NCBI RefSeq assembly: GCF_007744255.1
Contig: NZ_CP036267.1
Span: forward strand, 5,282,001-5,346,000
Direction: 5' to 3'
Length of the DNA: 64,000 nucleotides
DNA from: Thalassoglobus polymorphus
Lineage (GTDB): Bacteria > Planctomycetota > Planctomycetia > Planctomycetales > Planctomycetaceae
Shown here: piece by piece, positions 18,601-28,057 of the stretch
Position numbering within the stretch: the first letter of the stretch is position 1
Layout of the letters: every line of letters starts with the position of its first letter
Notes under the pieces: generated by a model
The model's database searches: none
What the model was told of the DNA's origin: nothing
What the model saw: the letters and a program-made list of their open reading frames with translations, nothing else
Position numbers and translations under genes: made by a program

Positions 18601-20094
18601 ATGCGTCTTTCACTCATTGCTTTTTACTTGTTCACACTTCAGTTGCCGTTGGGTTTTACTCCCTCGGTTGGCGCAGATGACGATGTGATCGACATTGGCA
18701 ACCGTCGCGAATTAATGGTCGACCATTTCCTGATCGACAAATTGGACAACGTTCAATTGGTTCTCAATCGTCCGCGAGACGAAGGTGTCGCCCTGACCTT
18801 CGAACAGCCATGGGAAGGATTGTTTTGCGGATACTGCACCGTCATCAAAGACAAGGACTCCAAAGGTGAGGACCTGTTTCGGCTCTACTACCGAGGGAAC
18901 CCTGAACCGGGAGCGGATGGCGACGAGGACGAAGTCTATTGTTACGCAGAATCAAAAGATGGAATCAACTGGAAAAAACCGGAGTTCGATCTCTTCACGG
19001 TACAAGGTCACAAGAAGAACAATGTCATCCTTGCCGACGCTGCACCGATCACCCACAACTTCTGTCCGATGCTCGATCCACGCCCGGGAATCCCGGCTGA
19101 CCAACGATACAAAGCAATCGGCGGAACCATGACCAGCGGTCTGGTGGCATTGGTCTCAGCAGATGGCATCCACTGGAAAAAACTTCGTGATGAGCCAGTC
19201 ATCTCAAAAAAGATGGTCCCGTACAAGTACATGTTCGATTCACAGAACCTCGCATTCTGGTCCGATAAAGAACAGAAGTATCTTTGCTACTTTCGAGTTT
19301 TTGAAGATGGAATTCGTCGAATCTGTCGGTCGACCAGCGACGACTTTGTGAACTGGTCAGCCCCCGTTCTCATGGAGTATCGCCATCATGGCGGAGAGGC
19401 TCCGATCGAACATCTCTACACAAACCAAACCCATCCGTACTTCCGTGCTCCCCACCTGTATGTTGCCATCGCAGCCCGGTTCATGCCCGGTCGGCAAGTC
19501 CTTTCAGCGGAACAGGCCAAAGCACTCAACGTCTCACCGAACTATTTCAAGGACACTTCTGACGCTGTCTTCATGACATCGCGCGGCGGAAAGTTCTATG
19601 ACCGAACCTTCTTAAGTGGATTCGTGCGACCCGGGATTGGAGCACAGAACTGGGTTTCGCGAACAAATTATCCAGCTTTGAATGTCGTCCAAACTAGTCC
19701 AACAGAGATGTCGCTCTACCTCAATCAGGATTATGCTCAACCGACTTCACACTTGCGCAGGTACTCCTTGCGGCTGGATGGTTTTTCGTCCGCTCAGGCT
19801 GCGTATGCAGGCGGTGAACTGATCACAAAACCGATCAAGTTTCAGGGGAGCGAATTATCAATCAACTTCGGAACCTCTGCCGCTGGGGGAATTCGTGTTG
19901 AGATCCAGGACCTTTCCGGAAAAGCGATTCCCGGATTTTCGCTTGCCGATGCCACAGAGCAAATTGGCAATGAAGTCGCTCGCACGGTGACATGGAAGCA
20001 GGGAAGCGATGTCTCTTCCCTTGCCGGAAAACCTGTGCGACTCCGCTTTGTCATCAAAGATGCAGACCTTTACGCCTTCAAGTTCAACGAGTAA
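18601..20094 (+). CDS. Exported beta-propeller protein, GH32-like (paralogue 2)
   Basis: 497-aa secreted protein (signal MRLSLIAFYLFTLQLPLGFT...GA), homologous to 14860-16398 and most closely to 21279-22883. Shared blocks are NRRELMVDHFLIDKL, FRLYYRGNPE, CYAESKDGINWKKPEFDL, a MTSRGGKFYDRTFLSGFVRPG blade and a C-terminal domain ending GKPVRLRFVIKDADLYAFKF. It probably acts on extracellular glycans; the enzyme activity is not established. The ATG at 18601 starts a good signal peptide, and AAGGAT lies about 8 nt upstream. The next gene (GDPD) starts 85 bp downstream. Confidence 0.78.
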   Translation: MRLSLIAFYLFTLQLPLGFTPSVGADDDVIDIGNRRELMVDHFLIDKLDNVQLVLNRPRDEGVALTFEQPWEGLFCGYCTVIKDKDSKGEDLFRLYYRGNPEPGADGDEDEVYCYAESKDGINWKKPEFDLFTVQGHKKNNVILADAAPITHNFCPMLDPRPGIPADQRYKAIGGTMTSGLVALVSADGIHWKKLRDEPVISKKMVPYKYMFDSQNLAFWSDKEQKYLCYFRVFEDGIRRICRSTSDDFVNWSAPVLMEYRHHGGEAPIEHLYTNQTHPYFRAPHLYVAIAARFMPGRQVLSAEQAKALNVSPNYFKDTSDAVFMTSRGGKFYDRTFLSGFVRPGIGAQNWVSRTNYPALNVVQTSPTEMSLYLNQDYAQPTSHLRRYSLRLDGFSSAQAAYAGGELITKPIKFQGSELSINFGTSAAGGIRVEIQDLSGKAIPGFSLADATEQIGNEVARTVTWKQGSDVSSLAGKPVRLRFVIKDADLYAFKFNE

Positions 20095-20179
20095 CAGTGA
20101 CTGCACCAAGTCTGGCGTTCCGTGAAATCGCTTGCCTTATCATCAATCATCTACAATAGAAAATCAGGTTCATTCTGAA

Positions 20180-21037
20180 ATGTCACAACAGCTTGCAGCT
20201 TCTTCGAATGCTCTCTCCTCTCTCAGGACAGCTCGTCACAAACCAGCGATATGGAAGTTCAGCTGGCTTTGCCTGCTTGGCGTGTTCCTGCTCCCTTCAC
20301 TTGTCGGCGCAACTGAGATCATCGCTCATCGAGGTGCGTCCGGCTATGAACCAGAGAACACTTTGCGAGCAGTTCAACGGGCCTGGGAAATGGGAGCTGA
20401 TGCGACCGAGATCGACGTTTACCTGACGAAAGATGACAAAATCGCCGTCCTGCACGACAGCAAGCTGGACCGAACTACCAGTGGGGTCGGACCGGTCAAA
20501 GACTTCACACTTGCGGAACTGCAAGAACTCAAAATTCGCTGGAAAGATGAACTCCTTGAAGATGAGACGATTCCGTCACTCGAGCAGGTTCTCGCAATCA
20601 TCCCCGAGGGGAAACGGATCTTCATTGAAATCAAAACAGGTCCAGAAATCGTCCCCGCGCTCAAACGAATTCTCGATGCCTGCACATTGAAAGATGAACA
20701 ACTCGTCGTGATTACATTCAACGAATCCACACTCACAGAGTCCAAGAAAGTTCTCCCGAACCTGAAGCACTATTATCTCTCTAGCGGAAAAAAAGAGACA
20801 ATTGACGAGGTCATCGCTAAAACAAAAGCCGCCAACGCCGATGGAATCAACCTGAGTACGAAGTTTCCCATCACAGCTGAACTCGTTCAACAAGGAAAAG
20901 AAGCTGGCTACGACACCTACGTCTGGACCCTCCGAGATAAAGATGCTGAGCTGGTGCCCCAACTGATCGAAATGGGAGTCGTCGGCCTCACAACCGACTT
21001 CCCCGACCTTTGCCGCGACTGGCTTCCCACGGAATAA
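20180..21037 (+). CDS. Secreted glycerophosphodiester phosphodiesterase
   Basis: 285-aa GDPD (PF03009) that hydrolyses glycerophosphodiesters to sn-glycerol-3-phosphate and an alcohol. The catalytic His/Glu/Asp signature is clear: IIAHRGASGYEPENT (first His and Arg), EIDVYLTKD (Glu and Asp) and IAVLHDSKLDRTT (second His). A hydrophobic segment (FSWLCLLGVFLLPSLVGA) near residue 30 points to export. I chose the internal ATG at 20180 over 20132 for a more reasonable n-region; either is possible. It lies close to the betaine-lipid genes, which fits phosphate economy, though no Pho box was recognised. Confidence 0.9.
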   Translation: MSQQLAASSNALSSLRTARHKPAIWKFSWLCLLGVFLLPSLVGATEIIAHRGASGYEPENTLRAVQRAWEMGADATEIDVYLTKDDKIAVLHDSKLDRTTSGVGPVKDFTLAELQELKIRWKDELLEDETIPSLEQVLAIIPEGKRIFIEIKTGPEIVPALKRILDACTLKDEQLVVITFNESTLTESKKVLPNLKHYYLSSGKKETIDEVIAKTKAANADGINLSTKFPITAELVQQGKEAGYDTYVWTLRDKDAELVPQLIEMGVVGLTTDFPDLCRDWLPTE

Positions 21038-21133
21038 TAGCACATTCTCCGCAGTGCATCTTTGGCAGTCATTAAGCCCCGGTGACCCACCACCGGGGGC
21101 TAAAAAGACTGAAGACCTTAATGAAACATGCTC

Positions 21134-21237
21134 AAAAGCATCTTTCGAATTGGTTTGCAGGTTCTGCCTCGTGGCGAACAGCATTTTTACTAGAGAAATG
21201 CGTTCTTCACGGGCACACGGTAGAGCAAACTGCTCTT
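21134..21237 (+). repeat. Family-A palindromic element, copy A1
   Basis: A 104-bp copy between the convergent GDPD and propeller-3 genes. The left terminus is decayed (AAAAGCA for TAGAGCA); the right has the subterminal hairpin AGAGCAaacTGCTCT. The interior pairs GAACAGCATTT with AAATGCGTTC around an apex containing CTAG. Confidence 0.88.
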
Positions 21238-21278
21238 AAGCAAGCCCTGCCGCTCAGGGTGCTGAAGAGTCACCATCC

Positions 21279-22883
21279 TCACGCTTCAAACTTCATGGAA
21301 TACAGATCGGCATCCCGAAGTTCGAAGCGGGCGCGGATCGGTTTGCCAGCGAGCTTGCTGACATCACTCCCGTTCTTCCAACTCAAAATCCGATCAACCG
21401 AATCTCCGAAGTGCAGATTGCTGTCTTCAAGACGAAACCCTTCGATGGGTGAACCGTCGACGTTTTGGAATTCCACGCGAAGGCTACCAGCTGCCGACGT
21501 TGCGAAGTTCACATGAAGTTGCGAGCCATCGAATACGAACGGCTTCGTAATGACTTCGTTCCCGTCGGAAGCAGGGCCGTTGACCGAAACGAAACCATCG
21601 AGCCGCAGCGAATAACGACGCACGGCACTTCCCTTGCCGTGCCAATAACTTTCCGAAGCATAGAGTGAAAGCTCGTTGGCCGCCCCGGTGAGTGTCGGTT
21701 TCGTTTCGACCAGATGCCAGGCGATGTACTGCTGCCCATAATGCCAGCTCTCTGCACGCTCCGGCCCCGGTCTGAGAAACGCCTCATTCCAACGGTGGAA
21801 CGTTTGACCATCTCGGCTGGCCATAAAGAGCCCCTCAGTGATGGCGGTTCCATATCGTCGACTGCCAGCTGCTCGCTGCTTTCGTTGTTCATGAGCAGGC
21901 AGATTTTCCATCGACTGAGACCAGTTGCGGTCGATGTAACGAGCTGGAAACCCGAGCAGGATGTGCGGTGCTCGATGATACGGCTTGATCTGGTTCGTGT
22001 AGAGCTCTTCATGAGGAGAGTCGACATACTTAATGTCTGAGTGTGGTCCCCAATTCACCAGGTCGTCTGAGGTTGCGGTGCGAATCGCCCTGATTCCGCC
22101 CGGTTTCCACTCTTTATCCGTGGTGACGCCAGCTGTGAAGATTCGCCAGTAGGCTCGATACTTCTGAATCGTCGGATCCCAGAAGGCCAGGTTTTGGGAG
22201 TCGAACGCTCCCAACCCTGACAGGATCGGCTTGTCTGTCATAGGAGTCCAGTTCAGTCCATCGGGAGACTGAAACGGTAACAGCCCATTCGGCTTGCTTG
22301 ATCGAACGATCGCTTTATACCGGGCAGCAGGCGGAACATCGGGATTCTCATCAATGAAGACAGCAGGGTGACCGGGATCAACATTCAATGGGCCAACCTT
22401 TCCGGTCACCATCACGATGTTGTTCTCTTTCGAACCATTAAATTCGTGGAGACCCAACTTTGGCTTGACCCAATTGATTCCGTCGTCGCTTTCTGCATAA
22501 CAAAGAAACAGCGGATGCCGGTTCGTAGTCACATTGTTGTTAGCAACTTCAATGTGCCAGGCCTTGTAGTACATCCGGTATCGGTCTCCATCTTTGAAGA
22601 CGCTGTGGTAACCACTTCCGGTCCCTTCCCAAGGTTCATCGTGATCTAAGGCGACTTCGCGCGGGACTGGATGATGCAACCGCGTCGTAGCACCGCCGAC
22701 CAGTTTTTCAATCAAGGTATTGTCAACAAAAAGTTCTCGACGAGAACCAATGTTGATCGCTTGAGGCGACTGCTGCGCCGATGAGGTTCGAACTCCCGTC
22801 GCCAGCGAAGCCAAGCCCGCCGATGTAATCACTGTCTCTTTCAAAAATTGGCGCCGCGTCGGAAACGTCTTAAACAAAGTCAT
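21279..22883 (-). CDS. Tat-exported beta-propeller protein, GH32-like (paralogue 3)
   Basis: 534-aa paralogue of the 18601-20094 protein: INIGSRRELFVDNTLIEKLV, CYAESDDGINWVKPKLGL, SRDGQTFHRWNEAFLRPGPE, and a C-terminal domain with GKPIRARFELRDADLYSMKF. Unlike the other two copies it has a twin-arginine signal (FPTRRQFLKETVITSAGLAS), implying export in folded form and possibly a cofactor or metal. I chose the ATG at 22883 because AGAGGAG (22889-22895 on +) lies 5 nt before it; the longer frame to 23006 is unlikely. The strand is opposite to paralogues 1 and 2. The substrate is unknown. Confidence 0.8.
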   Translation of the reverse strand: MTLFKTFPTRRQFLKETVITSAGLASLATGVRTSSAQQSPQAINIGSRRELFVDNTLIEKLVGGATTRLHHPVPREVALDHDEPWEGTGSGYHSVFKDGDRYRMYYKAWHIEVANNNVTTNRHPLFLCYAESDDGINWVKPKLGLHEFNGSKENNIVMVTGKVGPLNVDPGHPAVFIDENPDVPPAARYKAIVRSSKPNGLLPFQSPDGLNWTPMTDKPILSGLGAFDSQNLAFWDPTIQKYRAYWRIFTAGVTTDKEWKPGGIRAIRTATSDDLVNWGPHSDIKYVDSPHEELYTNQIKPYHRAPHILLGFPARYIDRNWSQSMENLPAHEQRKQRAAGSRRYGTAITEGLFMASRDGQTFHRWNEAFLRPGPERAESWHYGQQYIAWHLVETKPTLTGAANELSLYASESYWHGKGSAVRRYSLRLDGFVSVNGPASDGNEVITKPFVFDGSQLHVNFATSAAGSLRVEFQNVDGSPIEGFRLEDSNLHFGDSVDRILSWKNGSDVSKLAGKPIRARFELRDADLYSMKFEA

Positions 22884-23249
22884 CAGCACTCCTCTTCCAG
22901 GGATCAAGATATTGCACATCAGAGTCAGGCGAGCGATGAGATCACATTCGGAGTTTCCGTCTTCGTGAAGAGTGCTCTTCATGTGAAGAATCACTCGTTT
23001 CCACATAACAGAACTCGTACATCAGCTCCGAAAATGATCTGGAAGTGAACGCCCCGTCGAACAGGACAATTGATTGTCCCGTCAGACTCAAGGTTTCGAT
23101 GAGTTTATCATCCTGTCACTCTTGCTCGCTAATGAGCGTAACAGACTCAAAACGATTCATGCAGGGTACAGCTACAATTCGTAAACGAAGAGTCCCGACG
23201 ACGATCTAAAAATCTGAACGGCTTGAACCAACAACAGAAGAGTTCAGCC

Positions 23250-24014
23250 TCAATCTTGCCCAACGGCATCAACTGGCTTTTGCCCGATGAACAGATAGTG
23301 CGGCGCGCGGATGAATGGGAGATAAGGAATTTTCCCTCGCCGCTCATCGAGCTTCACCGTCTCAAATTTATTCAGCAGGTAAGGAATATGATCCGGACTT
23401 AAAAAGACGTTGTCCGAAGCGAACCATGGTTGCCAGAAACTGCGAGTCCCCCAAGGATGTTTCTTCAGTGCCTCATCGGGATGTTTTCGGGAAACGTAGA
23501 AGTCGACAACACCGATTTTCCCACCCGGCTTTATTAATGAGTAAGCATGATCGATCGCTCGAAACCAGTCCGGGATCATGGTGAGTGAATAGGAAAAGGT
23601 GACGACGTCCGCCTGCCCTTCTGCCGGAACAAACGTCGTTGCGTCATGGCAGACCGGTTTCACATTACCCCAGCCACGAGCGTCGATGCGCTGCTGAGCC
23701 TGATCAAGCAATGACTCCGAAAGATCAATCAGATACATCTGACTCAGCTTCTCGATGTCCGGCCCAATATGTTCTGCGTTCTCACCAGTTCCAGCCCCCA
23801 GATCAACCCAGACGCCTCCTTCTGGAACATTAACCGATTGAATCATTTCTTCGCGGCTGTGCAGCATACGACGCCTGAAGTCGTCGTAATTATTCGCCTG
23901 ACCAGAATAGAAATTTTCCAATCGCTCCGCATGCGTCTTCCCTTTGGCCCGACGAACTGCCAGATGCCACAAGGTTTTCATGTCGCTAGCGACTGTTTTA
24001 ATGGGATTCGCCAT
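23250..24014 (-). CDS. btaB: BtaB-like betaine-lipid N-methyltransferase
   Basis: 254-aa class I methyltransferase: motif [17 protein letters not shown], then [34 protein letters not shown] and [15 protein letters not shown]. It lies downstream of a BtaA/DUF3419 gene on the same strand, and resembles BtaB, which methylates diacylglyceryl-homoserine three times to give the betaine lipid DGTS. Function rests on this pairing plus the [22 protein letters not shown] region typical of the group. The product replaces phospholipid in the membrane. The 134-bp gap to btaA is larger than usual within an operon. A plain SAM methyltransferase of other specificity is the alternative. Confidence 0.8.
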   Translation of the reverse strand: MANPIKTVASDMKTLWHLAVRRAKGKTHAERLENFYSGQANNYDDFRRRMLHSREEMIQSVNVPEGGVWVDLGAGTGENAEHIGPDIEKLSQMYLIDLSESLLDQAQQRIDARGWGNVKPVCHDATTFVPAEGQADVVTFSYSLTMIPDWFRAIDHAYSLIKPGGKIGVVDFYVSRKHPDEALKKHPWGTRSFWQPWFASDNVFLSPDHIPYLLNKFETVKLDERRGKIPYLPFIRAPHYLFIGQKPVDAVGQD

Positions 24015-24115
24015 AGTGGGTATTGAGGTTCTTCAGAAATGTTTTGGATGAAAATTTCAAAGCAGGAATTCACCACGAAGTCGCAGAGAGACGGAGGTCA
24101 ATGTCTTTGCTTGAT

Positions 24116-24151
24116 TGCCAGAACCCGCACACCTCTTCGAAAGATGCTCTA
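24116..24151 (-). repeat. Truncated family-A remnant at the btaA stop
   Basis: 16 bases (24136-24151, TTCGAAAGATGCTCTA) match the family-A terminus exactly, and similarity continues imperfectly to about 24116. The rest of the element is missing. The terminal TAG, read on the minus strand, is the btaA stop codon. Confidence 0.75.
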
Positions 24152-25345
24152 AACGTTTAAGTCAGCAACGTAAAAACTTCCATAAGTGTTCACGCGGTCG
24201 ATGGGATGCAATTCCGCTGTCAGCTCGGGGCGATAGCTGAGCAATTCACCCATCGTTGTTTTCTCACCGTTAACTGTCACTTCAATGGGATCAACAAAAT
24301 CGACTTCCAAGCTCGCACTCCGCCAAATGACTTTTGCTCCCGGAGCTGCCCGATCGACGATTCCCTGCCATTCTGCGTTCAGGACATCCTTGGCGTTGTG
24401 GTACATCCAATCCATATGGTCGAGCAAAACAAATCGCGAGATCTCACCTTCATGCTGCTCCAAAAAGCCAAGCAGCGAATTCGTATGAGTCGTTACATTT
24501 GCTGAGATCGAGTCTCGCAGGTTCTCGAAGTTCTCTTCTTTTAAATACTCTGGGCAGCACTCTTTCGTGTATTCCCCGGTCAGGTACACACGCCAGAAGT
24601 AATTATCGTGGAGCGGAAGCTTTGCGAAAACGGTTTCGATTCGATCCACAATGAATTGAGCGATTCCTCCGGGGTAGCCGCTATCAAGTTGCTGACGCTG
24701 ACTGCGAGGAACTCCCAGCATCGCCATGGTTGTATCGCGTCCCAACAGCCAGCGAACCATCGGTTTGAACAGAGACTCTTTCAGGTTTTGCTCGTAGAAA
24801 ATTTCCTGTTGTTCTTCAACTGTTTTCGCATCCAGAATCTGATTGATCGACGAGCGAAGTTTGACCACTCGATCGACATATCCATTGACCATCCAGGCGA
24901 ACAGCCCCGAAGTTCCTCGAAAGTAGAAACTCGGACGCCGACCGGTCCCTTTGAAGAACTTGCCGTGTCGGTCCCAAAACTTACGGGCCTGCTCCGGCAA
25001 ATTCGGACGTAGTTTCTCGGCGTAGATTGAATCCCAATTTTCGAGTCGACCAGATCCAAACAGACTGAAATATGATTCATAGTCGAGATGCGTGACCGCA
25101 GTCTTTTTCAGCTCCAGCAGTGCGTTTTGCCGATAATTCATGTCGACAGCATAGACATGATTGGCACCGGCCAATGCGTAATCTAATGCATTACAACCTG
25201 CTGATGTAATGACAGCTACGTTGTCTTCAGACGTCAGTTCCAATGCCTTTCGATCCAGACGCGGATCTTCCCAACATTGATTGTAGACCAGGTTTTTTCC
25301 GTGAATCAGATTAAAACAGGTCCGACTAATACGTTCCAGCGGCAT
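24149..25345 (-). CDS. btaA: BtaA-like SAM:diacylglycerol 3-amino-3-carboxypropyl transferase
   Basis: 398-aa DUF3419 (PF11899) protein. BtaA transfers the 3-amino-3-carboxypropyl group of S-adenosylmethionine to diacylglycerol, the first step of betaine lipid (DGTS) synthesis at the membrane. Seen here: LVYNQCWEDPRLDRKAL, the SAM-binding VAVITSAGCNALDYALAG with VYAVDMNYRQNALLELK, and the C-terminal HMDWMYHN and VIWRSAS blocks. Length matches the family. It begins the btaA-btaB unit, with a 13-bp hairpin in its leader (25382-25422). The stop codon TAG belongs to a family-A remnant. Betaine lipids usually rise under phosphate limitation; regulation here is inferred only. Confidence 0.88.
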   Translation of the reverse strand: MPLERISRTCFNLIHGKNLVYNQCWEDPRLDRKALELTSEDNVAVITSAGCNALDYALAGANHVYAVDMNYRQNALLELKKTAVTHLDYESYFSLFGSGRLENWDSIYAEKLRPNLPEQARKFWDRHGKFFKGTGRRPSFYFRGTSGLFAWMVNGYVDRVVKLRSSINQILDAKTVEEQQEIFYEQNLKESLFKPMVRWLLGRDTTMAMLGVPRSQRQQLDSGYPGGIAQFIVDRIETVFAKLPLHDNYFWRVYLTGEYTKECCPEYLKEENFENLRDSISANVTTHTNSLLGFLEQHEGEISRFVLLDHMDWMYHNAKDVLNAEWQGIVDRAAPGAKVIWRSASLEVDFVDPIEVTVNGEKTTMGELLSYRPELTAELHPIDRVNTYGSFYVADLNV

Positions 25346-25687
25346 GGATGTCGATCTCTTGATGTTCTCAAAACGAATTCAGCCTCACCGTGGTGACATC
25401 TCTTTCTTCTCACCACTGAGGCAATGCAGAATCCTACACAAATTAAAATGAGATCGACAGTGACCCGTTTTGTAACATTCCCGAGCCGTTTTTCGTCTCA
25501 TATCAGAGAGAAGCTGAAGGTAGGGAGACTTCGCAAAACGAACGCCCCCAAAAAAGAGACCCAAGAAGGAAACTGAACGCTCTAAGCATGTCTGGATAGA
25601 GCGTTCAATCCTCAAGATGAATTCCGACATGCCTGCTGGGGAACAAAGCGAAAGCCCTGTGCAATCAGCAGGCGAATCTCAGAATTC
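25346..25687. other. Intergenic gap with btaA leader hairpin
   Basis: 342 bp between btaA and the FAD oxidoreductase gene, both on the minus strand. It contains the hairpin at 25382-25422. I looked for a Pho-box-like double CTGTCA and did not find a convincing one. Confidence 0.5.
25382..25422 (-). promoter_or_regulatory. Hairpin in the btaA leader
   Basis: GCCTCA (25382-25387) pairs with TGAGGC (25417-25422) and GTGGTGA (25390-25396) with TCACCAC (25410-25416), a 13-bp stem with a 2-nt bulge and a 13-nt loop, 36 nt before the btaA start. There is no T-run. It could be a 5'UTR control element or an operator; no known riboswitch is recognised. Confidence 0.45.
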
Positions 25688-27805
25688 TCACTCCGCAGGC
25701 AGCAATTGCACTGCATCGATCACCACATAGCCATTGGTCTCTTTATTGCTGATCTCGACAGTTGCCGTGCCTGCCTCAAATGTGAGTGTCGCGACATTTG
25801 TGAAGGCAGCTTCCTGTGGCTTTTGCTTTTGATTCAGAGTGAAACGCTCGACCGTTTTCTGAGGCGAGGTGACCTGAATCGGGACATTGGTTGCGCGGTT
25901 TCCGTTGGCAGTATAGCCGATTCGAACGGCGTATTTCCCGGGCTTGCTAATCTTGAAGTTGAACTTCGCAACCTGTCCACCTTTATCGATGTTGCCATCG
26001 TGACGGTATCCAGCATCGACGAACGGCCCGGCTGATTGGCTGAAACCGGTGAACCCGACCAAGTCTGCCTTGTCATCATCGATCACAAGACCTTTCAACG
26101 ACTTCAACGAAATCGACTTCGCTGGATCACGTTTCGGCCCTGTCCACTCCAGAACCTGTTTGTCGGCGATGAGTCGTGCTCGAAGTTTCTCAAAATTGAT
26201 GTCTTGAACCGCGACATCTTCCTGAATCGCGTGCATCGCTGCGGTCGCTGATGATTGCCCCAACACCATAAAGACCGGTTCCATCCGAATCGATCCGAAA
26301 GCAATGTGTGAAGCACTCAAACAGACCGGAACAAGGAGGTTTTCGCACTCAGCTTTCTTCGGAATGATCGAACCATAATCAATCGGGTACGGAGAGAAGC
26401 CACCAATCTGGACATCTCCTTCATTACGGAGGAATCCATCCTCAGTGACATATCGTTGCACATTGTGAGAATCCATCGTGTAAGCAGCGAGGCTGACCGG
26501 ACGTTTCACAACTTCACGACCCTGACAATGGTGTTGCGTCATCACCATTTCACCGATCATCCGTCGTGCTTCACGAATGTAAAGTTGCTGCTGCCATCCA
26601 TCTTTGCGGTCGAACTCATCCTTGCATGTTCCCCACTGGCTGAGTTGCTTGCGGAGATGTTCTGGAACCCGTGGATGATTCGCCAACGACCACATGAGCC
26701 CCTGTTGATAAGAAAGATGCCGGGCAACAATTTGCTCTCGCTCTTCATAAGAAGCTTCGGGGTAGTCGTAGTTCTGTCCGATGAAGTCCGTCGAGAAACC
26801 ATGATTGTTATTGGAGTCGGTTTTGTAATTCGGCATTGGAGAAAACGTCAGCGGGGCTGCTCGCTCCCCTGCTTCGAAGTTACGGAACAGCGCCTCATAC
26901 ATCAGCGGGTCGTAATCGCTCGGCTTCGCAAACGGAATTCTGTTCGGCTCGTGATTGGTCAGGCACATGCGAAAACAATATGCCTGTACGCGATGGTCCC
27001 CAGAGTCTTCAGCGCCTGGGCCAGTTGGATCGATCCCCGGCAAGAGTCCGCTGCCTGGATCACCTTTCTTGATATATGGGTCGACACCTTTCTGAAACTG
27101 ATGATGTCGTGAATGTCGAACCTGCACACCGTTATAGGTTTCCCCGTACAGCGAGTTCGCTTCTCGACCGACCGTATAATCGACGCCCGCAACTGCGAGA
27201 AGATCACCTTCGTAAGTTGCATCAATGAAGATCTTTCCGCGAATCGTCTTTCCACTTTCGGTGGTCAGCGAGCGAATTCGCCCTTCTTGGATATCGACAC
27301 CTTGTCCGATTTTTCCAACACCCGAGTTCCCGGTACGGTCGAGACGTTCTTGATAGAGCACGGGGATCTCGTACTCCTTCACGAAATCGTTGAGAACATC
27401 CAATGCCGCACTCGGCTCGAACGTCCACATGGTATCCTCGTTTTGACTTGAACGAGATTGACCAGCACTGCGATAGGACTCAGCTGACTGCAAGTTCCAA
27501 CTGGAGTCCTTCGTGTAATAAGTTTTAATACGCTGGTAGAACTCGCGAGAAACTCCGCCAATCGCAGCTTTGTTTCCGATGTCTGTTTGTCCCAGCCCTC
27601 CGGTGGTCAGCCCGCCGATGCGATTGGTCGGTTCGATGACAAGAACAGTCCCGCCCATTCGGCGAACCTGAACAGCTGTCACAATTCCGGCAGCCGTCCC
27701 TCCATACACAACAACGTCGTACTCTTTCTCGGCAGCGTGAACCGAAGTTTCGCAGCTGCTGTAAATCGAAAAAGCCATTACCGCGCAACAAATTTTAAAG
27801 ATCAT
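25688..27805 (-). CDS. Secreted FAD-dependent oxidoreductase with C-terminal beta domain
   Basis: 705-aa protein. A signal peptide (MIFKICCAVMAFSIYSS...HA) is followed by an FAD-binding Rossmann motif VVVYGGTAAGIVTAVQVRR and the PF12831 pattern IEPTNRIGGLTTGGLGQTD. The flavin domain runs to about residue 550. The last 120 residues (FVDAGYRHDGNIDKGG ... TNGYVVIDAVQLLP) look like a golvesin- or CBM6-like carbohydrate-binding domain. The likely role is oxidation of a sugar or polyol outside the cytoplasm. The ATG at 27805 starts the signal peptide; an in-frame TTG at 27829 is less likely. It appears monocistronic. Confidence 0.85.
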   Translation of the reverse strand: MIFKICCAVMAFSIYSSCETSVHAAEKEYDVVVYGGTAAGIVTAVQVRRMGGTVLVIEPTNRIGGLTTGGLGQTDIGNKAAIGGVSREFYQRIKTYYTKDSSWNLQSAESYRSAGQSRSSQNEDTMWTFEPSAALDVLNDFVKEYEIPVLYQERLDRTGNSGVGKIGQGVDIQEGRIRSLTTESGKTIRGKIFIDATYEGDLLAVAGVDYTVGREANSLYGETYNGVQVRHSRHHQFQKGVDPYIKKGDPGSGLLPGIDPTGPGAEDSGDHRVQAYCFRMCLTNHEPNRIPFAKPSDYDPLMYEALFRNFEAGERAAPLTFSPMPNYKTDSNNNHGFSTDFIGQNYDYPEASYEEREQIVARHLSYQQGLMWSLANHPRVPEHLRKQLSQWGTCKDEFDRKDGWQQQLYIREARRMIGEMVMTQHHCQGREVVKRPVSLAAYTMDSHNVQRYVTEDGFLRNEGDVQIGGFSPYPIDYGSIIPKKAECENLLVPVCLSASHIAFGSIRMEPVFMVLGQSSATAAMHAIQEDVAVQDINFEKLRARLIADKQVLEWTGPKRDPAKSISLKSLKGLVIDDDKADLVGFTGFSQSAGPFVDAGYRHDGNIDKGGQVAKFNFKISKPGKYAVRIGYTANGNRATNVPIQVTSPQKTVERFTLNQKQKPQEAAFTNVATLTFEAGTATVEISNKETNGYVVIDAVQLLPAE

Positions 27806-28057
27806 TTTCGAATCTCTGATATCAAACAAGGCATTGGAGTCTTACAGATCAACATGCTCGCATGGTGCGCGCATGTTTGCAAAGGACTGGGGTTCCAGAA
27901 TTTGATAGCCAAGGTTCCTGAAGTTGAAAGTCATAGCCCGGAATTTGCCCGTTTGATGCTCGATTCAGGAGTCTTGACCAGCGAAATGACATCGCTGCTT
28001 CTCTTTTGTCGTGGCTCACAGATTGAGGCAGGAATGATTCTGGCTGATCCGCTATCT

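Noticed and set aside
25346..25500. Pho box upstream of btaA
   Set aside because: No pair of CTGTCA-like half-sites with 11-bp spacing was found.
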